A stretch of DNA of 64,000 bases from an uncultured Planktomarina sp. (GCA_905182535.1 CAJJBZ010000011.1:62001-126000), one strand, 5' to 3'. Positions 20,173 to 29,480 are shown, counted from the stretch's first letter. Made by a program: numbers and translations. Notes: a model not told the origin generated them from the sequence alone.

Positions 20173-21411
20173 CTATTGTTTTGTCTTCACAGAGGCGCTC
20201 AGAGATCTTACAGAGGCTGAGGCCACAACTGCTTTATCGCCCACAAATTTCTCATGATTTTGTGAGATTTGTGCCAGATCATACAGGTAATTGACCATTG
20301 TTCCGTTCGATTGCTTCAAGCCGTTGTCTGAGGTATCGGCCAGTGCGTGCACCGCATGGACTTTTGCACCGTTGCCGAGGTGGAAGCGTGCCACTGGATC
20401 CAATGGGCTGCCGTCTGGTTTTTTGGCTTTCAGCAAGTAATGGGCGGCCAAGGCCTGATCTTGGCCGAGGTTATCTGGGGCAAGATCCGAGGCTGTCAGC
20501 CATCGGTTGAGGCCGGGGATGGGCGAGAGGGTTACAAATGTCGACAGACCGGGCAAATCGCGCGCCAAATCAGCGGCCACTTGTTTGATCAGGGAATTGC
20601 CGAACGAAATTCCCGCCAAGCCGGTTTGGCAATTTGAGATAGAATAGAACACTGCGGTATCCGCATCGGCGGCATTGATCGGGTCGCGGTCATCGGCCAG
20701 TAGGGCTTGGATTGAATTGGGGATGCCTTTGGTCAAGGCGACTTCGACGAAAATTAGAGGCTCGCTTGGCATGGAGGGATGAAAAAAGCCAAAACACCGG
20801 CGATCATCAGGTTTTAGCCGAAGCCGCAAGTCATCCCAGCTGTCAATCGCATGCACCGCTTCATAGGCGATGATTTTCTCTAAGATCTCTGCAGGGCTGC
20901 TCCAGTTGATTGGGCGCAAAACCAAAAACCCACGATTGAACCAAGACGACAATAGATGTTTGAAATCCACATCTAAAGGCCCCAATTCCGGGTGATCATT
21001 GATCACATTCAAAAGATCTTTGCGCATTTCGACAAGCTGTCCAGTGGCCCCCGGAACTTGGTTCAAACGGCGCGCTAGCTCTTGGCGTTTTGGTTCACTC
21101 GCCTCCGAAAAGGCGCGGTAGGTGTCTTTGTTTGGCTCTGCCTTATAGGCTTGCAGCGTAGCGATAACCTCCCCTGAATTAATTTCCAGCGCATGGGTCA
21201 TGAATTCAAAGAAGGCCAGTTTTTCATCTGAGTTCATGCCTGCATAGCGATCTAGGATACTACGAGCCAAGGTGACCCCGGATACTTCGCCAATACTGCC
21301 GAGTAGGGCTTCTGCAAGCTTAGCCGTGGTGCGGCCATCGGCCTCTTTGAGCAGGGCTTTTTGATAGCGCCGCTCAAAGATTGTTGAAACCAGCTCTCCG
21401 AAAAAACTCAA
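20173..21411 (-). CDS. matA: Malonyl-CoA decarboxylase
   Basis: 412 residues of the MCD family; decarboxylates malonyl-CoA to acetyl-CoA. Contains the MCD helical N-domain and the acetyltransferase-like C-domain: 'SSWFNRGFLVLRPINWSSPA', 'RCFGFFHPSMPSEPLIFVEVAL', 'NCQTGLAGISFGNSLIKQV' and 'LSPIPGLNRWL'. The Ser and His/Tyr region near the end ('DPVARFHLGNGAKVHAVHALAD', 'GTMVNYLYDL') is typical of the family. Its start overlaps the stop of the acyl-CoA dehydrogenase gene by 4 bp, so the two are probably translationally coupled; matB follows. Confidence 0.92.
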   Translation of the reverse strand: MSFFGELVSTIFERRYQKALLKEADGRTTAKLAEALLGSIGEVSGVTLARSILDRYAGMNSDEKLAFFEFMTHALEINSGEVIATLQAYKAEPNKDTYRAFSEASEPKRQELARRLNQVPGATGQLVEMRKDLLNVINDHPELGPLDVDFKHLLSSWFNRGFLVLRPINWSSPAEILEKIIAYEAVHAIDSWDDLRLRLKPDDRRCFGFFHPSMPSEPLIFVEVALTKGIPNSIQALLADDRDPINAADADTAVFYSISNCQTGLAGISFGNSLIKQVAADLARDLPGLSTFVTLSPIPGLNRWLTASDLAPDNLGQDQALAAHYLLKAKKPDGSPLDPVARFHLGNGAKVHAVHALADTSDNGLKQSNGTMVNYLYDLAQISQNHEKFVGDKAVVASASVRSLSASVKTKQ

Positions 21412-23075
21412 CGCGTTGCACCCAGTAAGCGGCGGGCAATCACCTGAGCCTGTATTTCGCCAGCCCCCTCAAAGATGTTCAAAATCCGGGCATCGCACAA
21501 GATTCGGCTAATTTTATACTCCAGAGCAAACCCGTTGCCGCCGTGGATTTGCAATGCGTTATCCGCCGCAGCCCAAGCCACGCGCGCCCCCAAAAGCTTC
21601 GCCATGCCTGCCTCAATATCGCAGCGGCGGCCTTGGTCTTTTTCAAAGGCGCTGAAATAGGTCAACTGACGGGCCACCATGAGCTCGACCGCCATCATAG
21701 CAAGCTTATTGGCGACCCGCGGAAAATCGATCAAAGATTTACCAAATTGTTTGCGATCCACCGCATAGCGATAGCCAAGATCGAGCGCTGATTGCGCCAC
21801 GCCAACTGCCCGCGCTGCGGTTTGAATTCGGGCGCTCTCGAAAGTTTCCATCAGCTGTTTGAAACCTTTACCAGTCTCGCCGCCCAGCAAATTCTCTCCA
21901 TTGATGGGGAAGTTGTCGAAAGCCAATTCATATTCTTTCATGCCACGATAACCCAAAACCTCAATCTCACCACCGGTCATGCCAGGACTGGGGAAGGGGG
22001 CATCATCGGTGCCAGGAATTTTCTCCGCCAAAAACATCGACAGACCCTTATAGTCAGTGGTGTTTGGGTCGGTGCGGGCCAGAAGAGTCATCACATGGGT
22101 GCGAGATGCATGAGTGATCCAGGTCTTATTGCCGGTCACTGTCCAATCCGTCCCATCCGGTACCGCACGAGTGCGTAGTGCTCCTAAATCAGAACCAGTG
22201 TTGGGCTCGGTAAATACTGCAGTTGGCAATTTTTTAGCACTGGCTAGGTCTGGAAGCCATTTTTGCTTCTGCTCTTCTGTACCACCAGCAAGGATCAGTT
22301 CCGCGGCTATTTCGGTGCGTGTGGCAAGAGAGCCCACACCAATATAGCCGCGTGACAGTTCTTCGCTCACAACACACATTGTAGCTTTTGACAAACCTAA
22401 TCCGCCGTATTCTTCTGGGATTGTTAGGCCAAACACACCCATTTCAGCCAATTCATCAATTACCTCCAAAGGGATCAATTCATCCTTAAGATGCCATTCA
22501 TGAGCATACGGTTCAATTTTTTCTTGTGCATACCGTCGAAATGTTTCTCGGATCATTTCTAATTCTTCGTCTAGGCCAGAGGCGCCCAGTATGGTGTCTG
22601 CTTTGCGCTCTTGCATGAGTGTGACAAGCTGGACGCGGGCACTTTGCGTATTTCCATTTTTTGCAAGCAAATTAGGGCCTGGGTCACGCAGGGGTGCTAA
22701 GTCGTCTTGGGTCATGCCGATGTCTTGGAGGCGCAGGATTTCACCTTGGTTCATTGGAATACCACCAGCTAATTGGCATAAATATTCACCAAAGGCTATT
22801 TGATGGATCAATTGTTCAACCACGCCAAACTTTTGCAATGCCTGTAATTCCTCCGCCCATTTTTGCATCTGCCGCAGACTTTCCACATAGGTTGCCACCC
22901 AAGCAAATCCGTGTGCTGCCGTTTGGTGCTCTTCTATCAGAGAATTTACGATCCTTCCCTCATCGCTTACCAAAAGGCGTAGTTTCATTTTAGCAATGTC
23001 ACTAACAGCGTTGGCCGCTAGTACAGCCTGAGCAGTGAGGGTTAATAACTGTGGTAAAATTGCTGTCTGTGTCAT
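21408..23075 (-). CDS. Acyl-CoA dehydrogenase with N-terminal extension (methylsuccinyl-CoA dehydrogenase-like)
   Basis: 555 residues. Residues from about 170 to the end are a full FAD acyl-CoA dehydrogenase ('YGGLGLSKATMCVVSEELSRG', 'FTEPNTGSDLGALRT', 'GNKTWITHASRTHV', 'RKQFGKSLIDFP', 'ALQIHGGNGF', 'RILNIFEGAGEIQ'). The first 160 or so residues form a helical extension not present in ordinary short-chain enzymes but found in (2S)-methylsuccinyl-CoA dehydrogenase of the ethylmalonyl-CoA pathway. Location in the matA-matB operon instead suggests a substrate linked to malonate metabolism. Substrate therefore uncertain; family certain. Transcribed first in the operon. Confidence 0.8.
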   Translation of the reverse strand: MTQTAILPQLLTLTAQAVLAANAVSDIAKMKLRLLVSDEGRIVNSLIEEHQTAAHGFAWVATYVESLRQMQKWAEELQALQKFGVVEQLIHQIAFGEYLCQLAGGIPMNQGEILRLQDIGMTQDDLAPLRDPGPNLLAKNGNTQSARVQLVTLMQERKADTILGASGLDEELEMIRETFRRYAQEKIEPYAHEWHLKDELIPLEVIDELAEMGVFGLTIPEEYGGLGLSKATMCVVSEELSRGYIGVGSLATRTEIAAELILAGGTEEQKQKWLPDLASAKKLPTAVFTEPNTGSDLGALRTRAVPDGTDWTVTGNKTWITHASRTHVMTLLARTDPNTTDYKGLSMFLAEKIPGTDDAPFPSPGMTGGEIEVLGYRGMKEYELAFDNFPINGENLLGGETGKGFKQLMETFESARIQTAARAVGVAQSALDLGYRYAVDRKQFGKSLIDFPRVANKLAMMAVELMVARQLTYFSAFEKDQGRRCDIEAGMAKLLGARVAWAAADNALQIHGGNGFALEYKISRILCDARILNIFEGAGEIQAQVIARRLLGATR

Positions 23076-23242
23076 CGATGCATCCTATTTCTGCGGCTCA
23101 AACGTAATATAATTTATGGTAAACGAGTTAGCTCTTTTGCCGCCGCCGCACAACTTTAATTCAAAGGAAAATGTTATTTTGAAGTATTATGTCTCAGGAG
23201 AATTGGGGTGCGAAGCCTTGGACGAGCCGTTAAGGTGGACGA

Positions 23243-24004
23243 ATGAATGAAACTTTGAATTTATTTTCACCGGAACTTCTAATTCTGATCGCCATTACTG
23301 CCGTATTTGCAGGGATGGTGAAGGGCATTGTTGGTTTTGCAATGCCAATGATTCTTATTAGTGGAATGACTATTTTTATTAATCCTGATTTGGCTCTTGG
23401 GATTTTAATTTTACCCACACTGGTAACCAATGGCTGGCAGGCTGGCCGTCAAGGCTTCGCCGCCGCATTTAGTTCCATTTCTGACCACCGCTGGTTTTTG
23501 GGTTTGGGCTATGCTGTGCTTTTAATCACAACGCAGATGGTGCCTTGGCTGTCTCAATCTCTTTTTTTCTTATGCCTAGGTATTTTGGTGGTGGGCTTCG
23601 CCAGCTTGATGTTGAGGGGGTGGCAGCCCCAGGCTCGTAACGGGACCACCCTGATGATTGGGTGCGCTTTAGTAGCAGGTGCTGGGGGAGGTATTTCTGG
23701 CGTATGGGGACCGCCAACGGTTATGTATCTGTCTATGCACAACCTTGAAAAACAGGCTCAGATGCGCGCACAAGGTGTGATCTACGGGTTAGGAGCAATT
23801 TTGTTATTAATGGGTCACATTCGCTCAGGAATAGCTACTCCACAAGCTTTGATATTGGGCGGATTTGCCATCTTACCGGCCTGTCTTGGTATATGGATTG
23901 GCTTCAAAATCCAAGATCGGATAAACCAAAATATGTTTCGTATTATTACGCTTATCGTATTGATTGTGTTTGGTCTCAATTTGATGCGACGTGGCCTAGT
24001 TTAG
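23243..24004 (+). CDS. TauE/SafE-family permease (putative sulfite/organic anion exporter)
   Basis: 253 residues with about eight transmembrane segments and the two TauE repeats: 'AGMVKGIVGFAMPMILISG' near the N-terminus and 'AGAGGGISGVWGPPTVMYL' in the middle. Family members export sulfite, sulfoacetate or other anions; the substrate cannot be read from sequence. It is divergent from the acyl-CoA dehydrogenase/malonate operon, so it may move malonate or a related acid (inference). AAGGTGG precedes the ATG by a few bases. It converges on pckA, 17 bp apart. Confidence 0.85.
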   Translation: MNETLNLFSPELLILIAITAVFAGMVKGIVGFAMPMILISGMTIFINPDLALGILILPTLVTNGWQAGRQGFAAAFSSISDHRWFLGLGYAVLLITTQMVPWLSQSLFFLCLGILVVGFASLMLRGWQPQARNGTTLMIGCALVAGAGGGISGVWGPPTVMYLSMHNLEKQAQMRAQGVIYGLGAILLLMGHIRSGIATPQALILGGFAILPACLGIWIGFKIQDRINQNMFRIITLIVLIVFGLNLMRRGLV

Positions 24005-24021
24005 CAAAATCTTCGGATACT

Positions 24022-25633
24022 TCACGCAGATTTCGGTTGTTTCCTAAGAGCTATGGCGAGTACATCTTCGTCTACATGTGGTAAATACTGCTCGAAATTA
24101 GCCGTAAACATCGACACCAATTTTGATGCTTGGGCATCATAGGCGTCTTTGTCTTCCCAAGTACGTCTTGGATCTAGGAGAAGATCGGCAACCCCGGGAA
24201 CTGATGTTGGAACTTCAAATCCAAAGTTCTGATCAACTCGGAAAGATCCATTTGAAAGTTCCGTCAAGGGCTGCACTTAAAAGAGAGCGTGTGGCCCGGA
24301 TGGGCATACGACTGCCGTGTCCATAGGGACCTCCGGTCCAGCCTGTATTTACGAGCCAACAGGTAGCGCCGTGTTTTGCAATTTTGTCACGTAGCAGATT
24401 TCCATAGACCTCAGGTCGACGTGGCATGAATGGCGCGCCAAAACAGGTTGAAAATGTTGGCTGTGGTTCGGTAATACCGCGTTCTGTACCTGCCACTTTG
24501 GCCGTGAAACCTGAAAGGAAGTGATACATTGCCTGTGCTGGAGTAAGCCGGGCAATTGGAGGCAGTACGCCAAAGCTATCACAGGTCAGCATAATTATAT
24601 TTTTTGGGTGACCAGCGATCGCTGTGGGGGAGGCATTCGATATATACTCCAGAGGATAAGCGCAGCGCATGTTAGCTGTCAGACTATCGTCGTCGAAATC
24701 TAACTCTTTAGTTTCGGAATCATAGACCATATTTTCAATGATCGTACCGAATTTGGAGGTTGTTGCAAAGATTTCTGGCTCGGCCTCGGCACTCAAGTTG
24801 ATTGTCTTGGCGTAGCAGCCACCCTCAAAATTGAAGATGCCCCGGTCGGACCATCCATGCTCATCATCGCCTATGAGTACGCGAGATGGATCTGCTGAAA
24901 GTGTAGTTTTTCCAGTACCAGATAGACCAAAGAAAACAGCCGTATCTACAGGGTTTCCGGGAGTATGGTTGGCCGAACAATGCATTGGCATTATACCTTT
25001 TTCGGGAAGAAGGTAGTTGAGCAGAGAAAATACGGATTTCTTATTTTCGCCAGCAGCCTCCATTGTCTATACTCCATAATTTTACGATCAAAATTCATGG
25101 CAATTACTGTTTCAGACCTACAGTCATGGCGTTTGGGATCAGCGCTGAATGATGGGCAGTTTATCACAGTCCAATCAGCGACAAAATCGGCCAACTCATC
25201 TGTATCGGGGCGACGCAACATGTGGCGGATGAATAAACTATGCCAAGCCAGCTCGGTGACCATGCGCACATCAAGACGGTTAGCAGGATCGGCACCACCA
25301 AATAAATCCTGCACAAAGTAATCGCGTCCCTGCATGTGCATCACCATGTCGTCATAGAGCCGATCAAACCCCTTCTCTGACATTTCTGAGCTGTTATCCC
25401 ACCAAATAGTTGCTGCCACGGATTCAGATCTCACTACATGCTTGTCTTTTGGAGACCTTCCAGTAAATTTACCAGTGGAGACTAAGAACGCCCACCACGA
25501 CCCAATTCGCCTTCTTTACGCGCTAACGCATGCTCGATAATTGCGGGCTCGATTAGGTTATAATACACGTTACCCAGCCCTGTGATGCCTTGATCTTCAG
25601 GGTGAATTTGGGGTTTACACGTCCAGCGGTCAT
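24022..25633 (-). CDS. pckA: Phosphoenolpyruvate carboxykinase (ATP) PckA, several indels
   Basis: Gluconeogenic PEPCK: oxaloacetate + ATP to PEP. Start ATG at 25633 ([12 protein letters not shown]) with AGGAG 7 bp upstream. Landmarks in order: '[19 protein letters not shown]', '[19 protein letters not shown]', 'MPMHCSAN', kinase-1a '[14 protein letters not shown]', metal site '[13 protein letters not shown]', '[14 protein letters not shown]', '[17 protein letters not shown]', and '[15 protein letters not shown]'. These lie in different frames. Breaks: a missing base near 25592 (ACCCTGAAG), a missing G in the G run near 25480, a missing base within 25035-25070, and a shift near 24257-24268. 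Corrected length is about 538 residues, normal. Homopolymer miscalls explain at least two. Confidence 0.9.
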
Positions 25634-25713
25634 GCTAATGCTCCTAAAGCTTGCATCTGATGTTTAGCCCTTAGCATGGCATGAGATAATGCCAACAGCG
25701 TGATTTTGGTTCG

Positions 25714-25745
25714 TTAGCGCAATCAGTGGCAGTTTAGCGCAACCA
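25714..25745. promoter_or_regulatory. Direct repeats in the pckA/chvI divergent promoter region
   Basis: TTAGCGCAATCA (25714-25725) and TTAGCGCAACCA (25734-25745) agree at 11 of 12 positions and start 20 bp apart, about two helical turns. They lie 81 bp before the pckA start and 166 bp before chvI. A regulator binding one DNA face is plausible; pckA is commonly under such control. The protein is unknown. Confidence 0.45.
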
Positions 25746-25910
25746 ATTTTGCCAGGGTGGTAAAATTAACATCAATGAAGCGAATTGCTGTTTTAATTGG
25801 GGGAATATTTTTACTGATTCGTAGTTACAGGTTGCACCGATCAGCAAAATTACGGAAAGTGGAACAAGTTATTAATGCTAAAATGTTGAGCCGATCAGAG
25901 GACAATACCA

Positions 25911-26618
25911 ATGTCAAGAATAGCTCTTGTTGATGATGATCGGAACATTTTGACGTCGGTTTCGATGATGCTTGAGGCCGAGGGCTTTGAGGTGGAAACT
26001 TATTATGATGGTCAATTAGCATGGGAGGCTTTCACAAAAGATATGCCTGATATTGCTGTTCTTGAAATCAAAGTTCCACGTTTGGATGGCATGGATTTAC
26101 TCGAGCGGGTGCGAAAAATTTCTACCATCCCCATTATCTTTTTAACTTCAAGAAAAGATGAAATTGATGAGATTTTGTGTTTGAGGATGGGTGCTGATGA
26201 CTATGTGAAAAAGCCATTTTCTCAACGTATTTTGTTGGAGCGTATTTGCGCACTTTTGCGGCGGCAGCGCGCAACTTCTTGCATTATGCCGGTAGAGGTT
26301 GCAGATACAAAAGTGATGGATCGCGGGCTGCTGTCTATGGACCCACTGCGTCATGGTGTGACTTGGCGTGGAGTGGACGTGGCGCTCACCGTGACCGAAT
26401 TTCTACTTCTACAAACACTTGCCCTGAGGCCTGGCTTTGTGAAGAATCGAGATCAGTTGATGGAAGTTGCTTATGGTGAGCAAGTCTACGTCGATGATCG
26501 CACCATTGACAGCCACATTAAGAGATTGCGAAAAAAAATGCGGATGGTGGATAGAGATTTTAATTCAATTGAGACCCTCTACGGCATTGGCTATCGCTAT
26601 AATGAGGAGAATTTATGA
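25911..26618 (+). CDS. chvI: ChvI-family response regulator with Glu replacing the phospho-acceptor Asp (D52E)
   Basis: 235 residues: OmpR-family receiver (1-120) and winged-helix output domain ('[20 protein letters not shown]', '[16 protein letters not shown]', '[13 protein letters not shown]'). The acidic pocket (VDDD, residues 7-10), switch Thr/Ser ('FLTSR') and Lys ('YVKKPF') are intact, but where ChvI proteins have AVLDIKMPR this one reads AVLEIKVPR: codon 52 (26064-26066) is GAA. Asp-to-Glu at this site is the standard phosphomimetic change. The kinase gene chvG, normally next, is absent. Position between pckA and hprK is the conserved chvI locus. AGAGGA precedes the ATG. I infer a kinase-independent, possibly constitutively active regulator. 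Confidence 0.92.
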   Translation: MSRIALVDDDRNILTSVSMMLEAEGFEVETYYDGQLAWEAFTKDMPDIAVLEIKVPRLDGMDLLERVRKISTIPIIFLTSRKDEIDEILCLRMGADDYVKKPFSQRILLERICALLRRQRATSCIMPVEVADTKVMDRGLLSMDPLRHGVTWRGVDVALTVTEFLLLQTLALRPGFVKNRDQLMEVAYGEQVYVDDRTIDSHIKRLRKKMRMVDRDFNSIETLYGIGYRYNEENL

Positions 26619-26698
26619 CCCGCTCTTCTGATCATAAATCTGCTGGCTGCTTTGTTGGTTTTGAAACCTCTTCTACGGTATGCGTATGGAAGGAATGA
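26615..26698 (+). pseudogene. Possible remnant of chvG start (27-codon frame)
   Basis: An ATG overlaps the chvI stop by ATGA, the coupling expected for a chvI-chvG pair, but the frame runs only 27 codons ([20 protein letters not shown]...) before TGA. The rest of the 26699-26913 gap has no kinase-like sequence, and hprK begins at 26914. A full chvG would need about 1.6 kb. Reading this as the scar of a deleted kinase gene rests on position and overlap, not on similarity. Confidence 0.35.
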
Positions 26699-26913
26699 TC
26701 AGCCATTATTCCAGATTTAGATTCTGCCATCATTTGTAACGGCTCAGGTATCAGCTGTACCAACCTTCAGGCCTCAAACCTGGCGTCTCCACAAAAAATA
26801 TTGTTGCGTGCCTCTGCACCAGCTCTGGTGCGAATATTCAAGATGACATTGCAAATTATGGTTTTAAACTGCTGGGTGTGTGTTTTATTTTTTGCCTGCC
26901 GGCTGAGTGCAAT

Positions 26914-27375
26914 ATGAGTTATGATCCATGGAAAAACTATGCCAACGACTCTGATGGGGTGCTGCTGCATGCTACGGCTGTTGCTGTTGGAGTAAACGGG
27001 CTCCTAATTTTGGGCCCTTCCGGTGCTGGTAAGTCACACTTGGCAATTGAAATGCTGGCGCAGGGCGCTCATCTTGTTTCAGATGATCGAGTGTGGCTTG
27101 GCGCTTCTGAAAATGGTCTTATATTGTATGCTGCTACGCCCTTAGTTGGGCGTGTCGAGGCCAGGGGTTTAGGACTAATATCTTGCACCACGCAACCCAG
27201 CGCGCTGCTGAAATATTGTTTGGACTTATCGCTAATGAGCGATGCGCGCTTGCCTTTTCCGTTAGAGGTTACAAGGCTAGGCCATAGGCTTTTAGTGCTT
27301 CCTGGTGGACCTATTGCACCACAGGCTGCGGCGCTTCTACTTTTGCTTAAGAATGGATTTTCAGCTTATGATTGA
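26914..27375 (+). CDS. hprK: HPr kinase/phosphorylase, short alphaproteobacterial form
   Basis: 153 residues; only the C-terminal catalytic domain of HprK, as usual in alphaproteobacteria. P-loop 'GPSGAGKS' at residues 34-41, then 'MLAQGAHLVSDDRVWL' (the 'LVSDD' catalytic region) and 'VGRVEARGLGLIS', matching the HprK signature E-x-R-G. It phosphorylates HPr on Ser. The ATG at 26914 is chosen over an upstream in-frame TTG-type start because the protein then begins close to the conserved 'LLHATAVAVG'. Overlaps rapZ by 8 bp. Confidence 0.88.
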   Translation: MSYDPWKNYANDSDGVLLHATAVAVGVNGLLILGPSGAGKSHLAIEMLAQGAHLVSDDRVWLGASENGLILYAATPLVGRVEARGLGLISCTTQPSALLKYCLDLSLMSDARLPFPLEVTRLGHRLLVLPGGPIAPQAAALLLLLKNGFSAYD

Positions 27376-28279
27376 GACTTCGAGGATGATGCACGTTGTA
27401 CTGGTGACAGGACCTTCCGGGGCTGGCAGAACTACTGCTATCAATGCGCTGGAAGATACTGGTTTTGAGGCTATTGATAATATGCCGCTCACACTGGCAC
27501 CACGCTTGTTTGAGGGTTCTGCTTTGAATCGCCCGCTGGCGTTGGGCCTTGATACGCGCAACCGGGACTTTGCTGCTAGCCAAATGATGGAAACAATAGA
27601 CGCGCTTGCGGCTAATGGTGCCATTAAGCTGGAGGTCTTATATCTTGACTGTTCAGTTGATGTTTTAATCCGTAGATTTTCCGAAACCCGACGCAGGCAT
27701 CATCTTTCCCCCGACGGTGCTGCTCTAGCGGGGATTCATTTAGACTTTGATTTAATGCAGTCTGCTCGTGCTCGTGCTGATATTTTGATAGATACCACCA
27801 CAATGTCGCCACATGATTTGCGCGCTGAGGTCACCCGATACTTTGCACCGGACCAAGGCAAGGCCATGGCTATCTCTGTTCAATCTTTCTCTTATAAACG
27901 GGGTACGCCCCGTGGCATTGATATGATGTTTGATTGCCGGTTTTTGCGGAACCCCTATTGGGATCTAGATTTGCGCTCTAAAAATGGCTGCAACGCAAAG
28001 GTTCAAGCCTACGTGGCAGAAGACAAAAACTTTGCAGCATTTAAAAAGCAAATTTTGAATCTTACCGATTTGGTTCTTCCTGCACATATGGCTGAGGGCC
28101 GCTCACATCTTTCGATTGGGTTTGGCTGTACTGGTGGCAAACACCGCTCCGTAACTATGGTGGAAATTCTGTGGAAAGATTTGCAATTGCGTGGCTGGCA
28201 TGTGAACGTACGCCATAGAGAGTTGGTGGAACAAACCTCTGATACACGCACTTCAAATACTAAGGTTCATGACAGTTGA
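27368..28279 (+). CDS. rapZ: RapZ/YvcJ-family nucleotide-binding protein
   Basis: About 303 residues. Walker A 'GPSGAGRT' at residues 15-22 (Arg in place of the usual Lys, a variant I believe occurs in Rhodobacterales), 'FEAIDNMPLTL', 'ETRRRHHLSP', and the C-terminal RNA-binding/ligand domain with 'SFSYKRGTPRGIDMMFDCRF', 'NPYW' and 'SIGFGCTGGKHRSVTMVE'. In enterobacteria RapZ controls glmS through small RNAs; the alphaproteobacterial role is less clear, but it always sits with hprK and the PTS genes. The ATG at 27368 gives a normal N-terminus and overlaps the hprK stop (ATGATTGA); other ATGs lie 15 bp upstream and 18 bp downstream. Confidence 0.9.
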   Translation: MIETSRMMHVVLVTGPSGAGRTTAINALEDTGFEAIDNMPLTLAPRLFEGSALNRPLALGLDTRNRDFAASQMMETIDALAANGAIKLEVLYLDCSVDVLIRRFSETRRRHHLSPDGAALAGIHLDFDLMQSARARADILIDTTTMSPHDLRAEVTRYFAPDQGKAMAISVQSFSYKRGTPRGIDMMFDCRFLRNPYWDLDLRSKNGCNAKVQAYVAEDKNFAAFKKQILNLTDLVLPAHMAEGRSHLSIGFGCTGGKHRSVTMVEILWKDLQLRGWHVNVRHRELVEQTSDTRTSNTKVHDS

Positions 28280-28665
28280 TCGGCATCGTTATCGTAGCAC
28301 ACGGGGGGCTGGCCACCGAATACAAGGCGGCAGTAGAGCATGTTGTGGGTGCTCAATCTGGTATCTTAGCTGTGACTATCACCGCAGATTGCGACCGTGA
28401 GAAAAAACGCGCTGAGATATGTCAAGCTGCGGATGGTGTAGATTGTGGTGATGGTGTTGTTATCGTAACCGATATGTTCGGAGGGTCCCCATCTAACCTT
28501 TCACTGTCTGCGTGTAATTGTGCTAATCGCCGCGTGCTTTATGGTGCGAATCTGCCCTTACTGGTGAAACTTGCAAAATGTCGGAGAAAAACCGTACCAG
28601 AGGCGATTGCGAAATCGATTGACGCGGGACGGAAATACATGGATTGCCTTCCAGAAATTTCATAG
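28276..28665 (+). CDS. PTS mannose-type EIIA regulatory protein
   Basis: 129 residues of the EIIA-Man family. 'IGIVIVAHGGLATEYKAAVEHVVG' places the phosphorylated His at residue 9, and 'VIVTDMFGGSPSNLSLS' is the second family motif. It receives phosphate from HPr but no sugar permease is encoded here, so it belongs to the incomplete, regulatory PTS of alphaproteobacteria. Start codon is TTG, overlapping the rapZ stop as TTGA, a coupled arrangement. Confidence 0.9.
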   Translation: MIGIVIVAHGGLATEYKAAVEHVVGAQSGILAVTITADCDREKKRAEICQAADGVDCGDGVVIVTDMFGGSPSNLSLSACNCANRRVLYGANLPLLVKLAKCRRKTVPEAIAKSIDAGRKYMDCLPEIS

Positions 28666-28674
28666 GGTCGAAAA

Positions 28675-28941
28675 TTGCTTCAAATACTAAATATCATTAA
28701 CGAAAAAGGTCTGCATGCGAGGGCTTCGGCGAAATTTGTGGAGACAGTCGAACGCTTTGATGCTGGAGCAATCGTAAGCAAGGATCGGCTTTCGGCTGAA
28801 GGTGACAGTATTATGGGGCTGTTGATGCTGGCCGCGTCTAATGGGACTTCTATTGAAGTTGAAACTCGGGGTGCTGAGGCCGAGGCTTTGGCGCAGGCCC
28901 TTGCTGACTTAGTGGCGGACCGGTTTGGCGAGGTTGGATAG
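28675..28941 (+). CDS. ptsH: Phosphocarrier protein HPr
   Basis: 88 residues. 'NEKGLHARASAKFVE' with the phospho-His at residue 14, and the regulatory Ser at 45 in 'EGDSIMGLLMLAAS', target of HprK. Carries phosphate from EI to EIIA-Man. Start codon is TTG at 28675 with TAGGG about 8 bp upstream. Last gene of the chvI-hprK-rapZ-EIIA-ptsH block; ptsP/ptsI is not in the window. Confidence 0.92.
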   Translation: MLQILNIINEKGLHARASAKFVETVERFDAGAIVSKDRLSAEGDSIMGLLMLAASNGTSIEVETRGAEAEALAQALADLVADRFGEVG

Positions 28942-28994
28942 CACCAAAAAGACGATAAGCCACTTGTCACATCTTTTGAAGGTAAGCAGCTGGA

Positions 28995-29480
28995 TCAGCT
29001 GAATAGGCTTCCAAACCCTGAGTGGACCTGCCCGATAGCTTGCATATGACATATAAGAATAACTGTTGTGAGTAACACTCTGAGGCGCAGCCACCACATC
29101 GGTGTCAGGCTAAGCTGGTAAAAGATTATATCTAAAATCAATAGACCAACAAACCCGGCCATGAGATAAGAAGTTTTAGGGCCAACACCGCTGGACATCA
29201 CAAAAAAAGCCCAGAGTGCTGGCTGAACTGACATTAGATAACATGCGGCTGCCTTTATTCCTTCGGCCTTAGTCGCAAATCCCCATAACACGCCAGACAT
29301 AAAGCTAAGTATTACCGCACCATAGGTTGCTTGAATCGTGGTGCCAACCAGGCCAGCCCCTATTAAGCCTGTACTCCATGTCATAAGATTTGGGCTTGCA
29401 GTGGTCCACGCTCCCCATACGAAGGGAACTAACCCGATCAGACCAAGGGCCAATGGAGCTTTTGGGATTGCCTGTCTCAT
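28995..29480 (-). CDS. DUF3429 membrane protein
   Basis: 161 residues with about five hydrophobic helices. 'LALGLIGLVPFVWGAW', 'ATYGAVILSFMSGVLWGFA' and 'PMWWLRLRVLLTTVI' are typical of DUF3429 inner-membrane proteins, whose function is unknown. The ATG at 29480 (MRQAIPK) is preferred because GAGG lies 6 bp upstream; an in-frame ATG 27 bp earlier has no ribosome-binding site. Convergent with ptsH. Confidence 0.8.
   Translation of the reverse strand: MRQAIPKAPLALGLIGLVPFVWGAWTTASPNLMTWSTGLIGAGLVGTTIQATYGAVILSFMSGVLWGFATKAEGIKAAACYLMSVQPALWAFFVMSSGVGPKTSYLMAGFVGLLILDIIFYQLSLTPMWWLRLRVLLTTVILICHMQAIGQVHSGFGSLFS

Noticed and set aside
26699-26913. Search for a surviving histidine-kinase fragment between chvI and hprK
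   Set aside because: No H-box, ATPase or membrane-helix sequence could be found in any frame.
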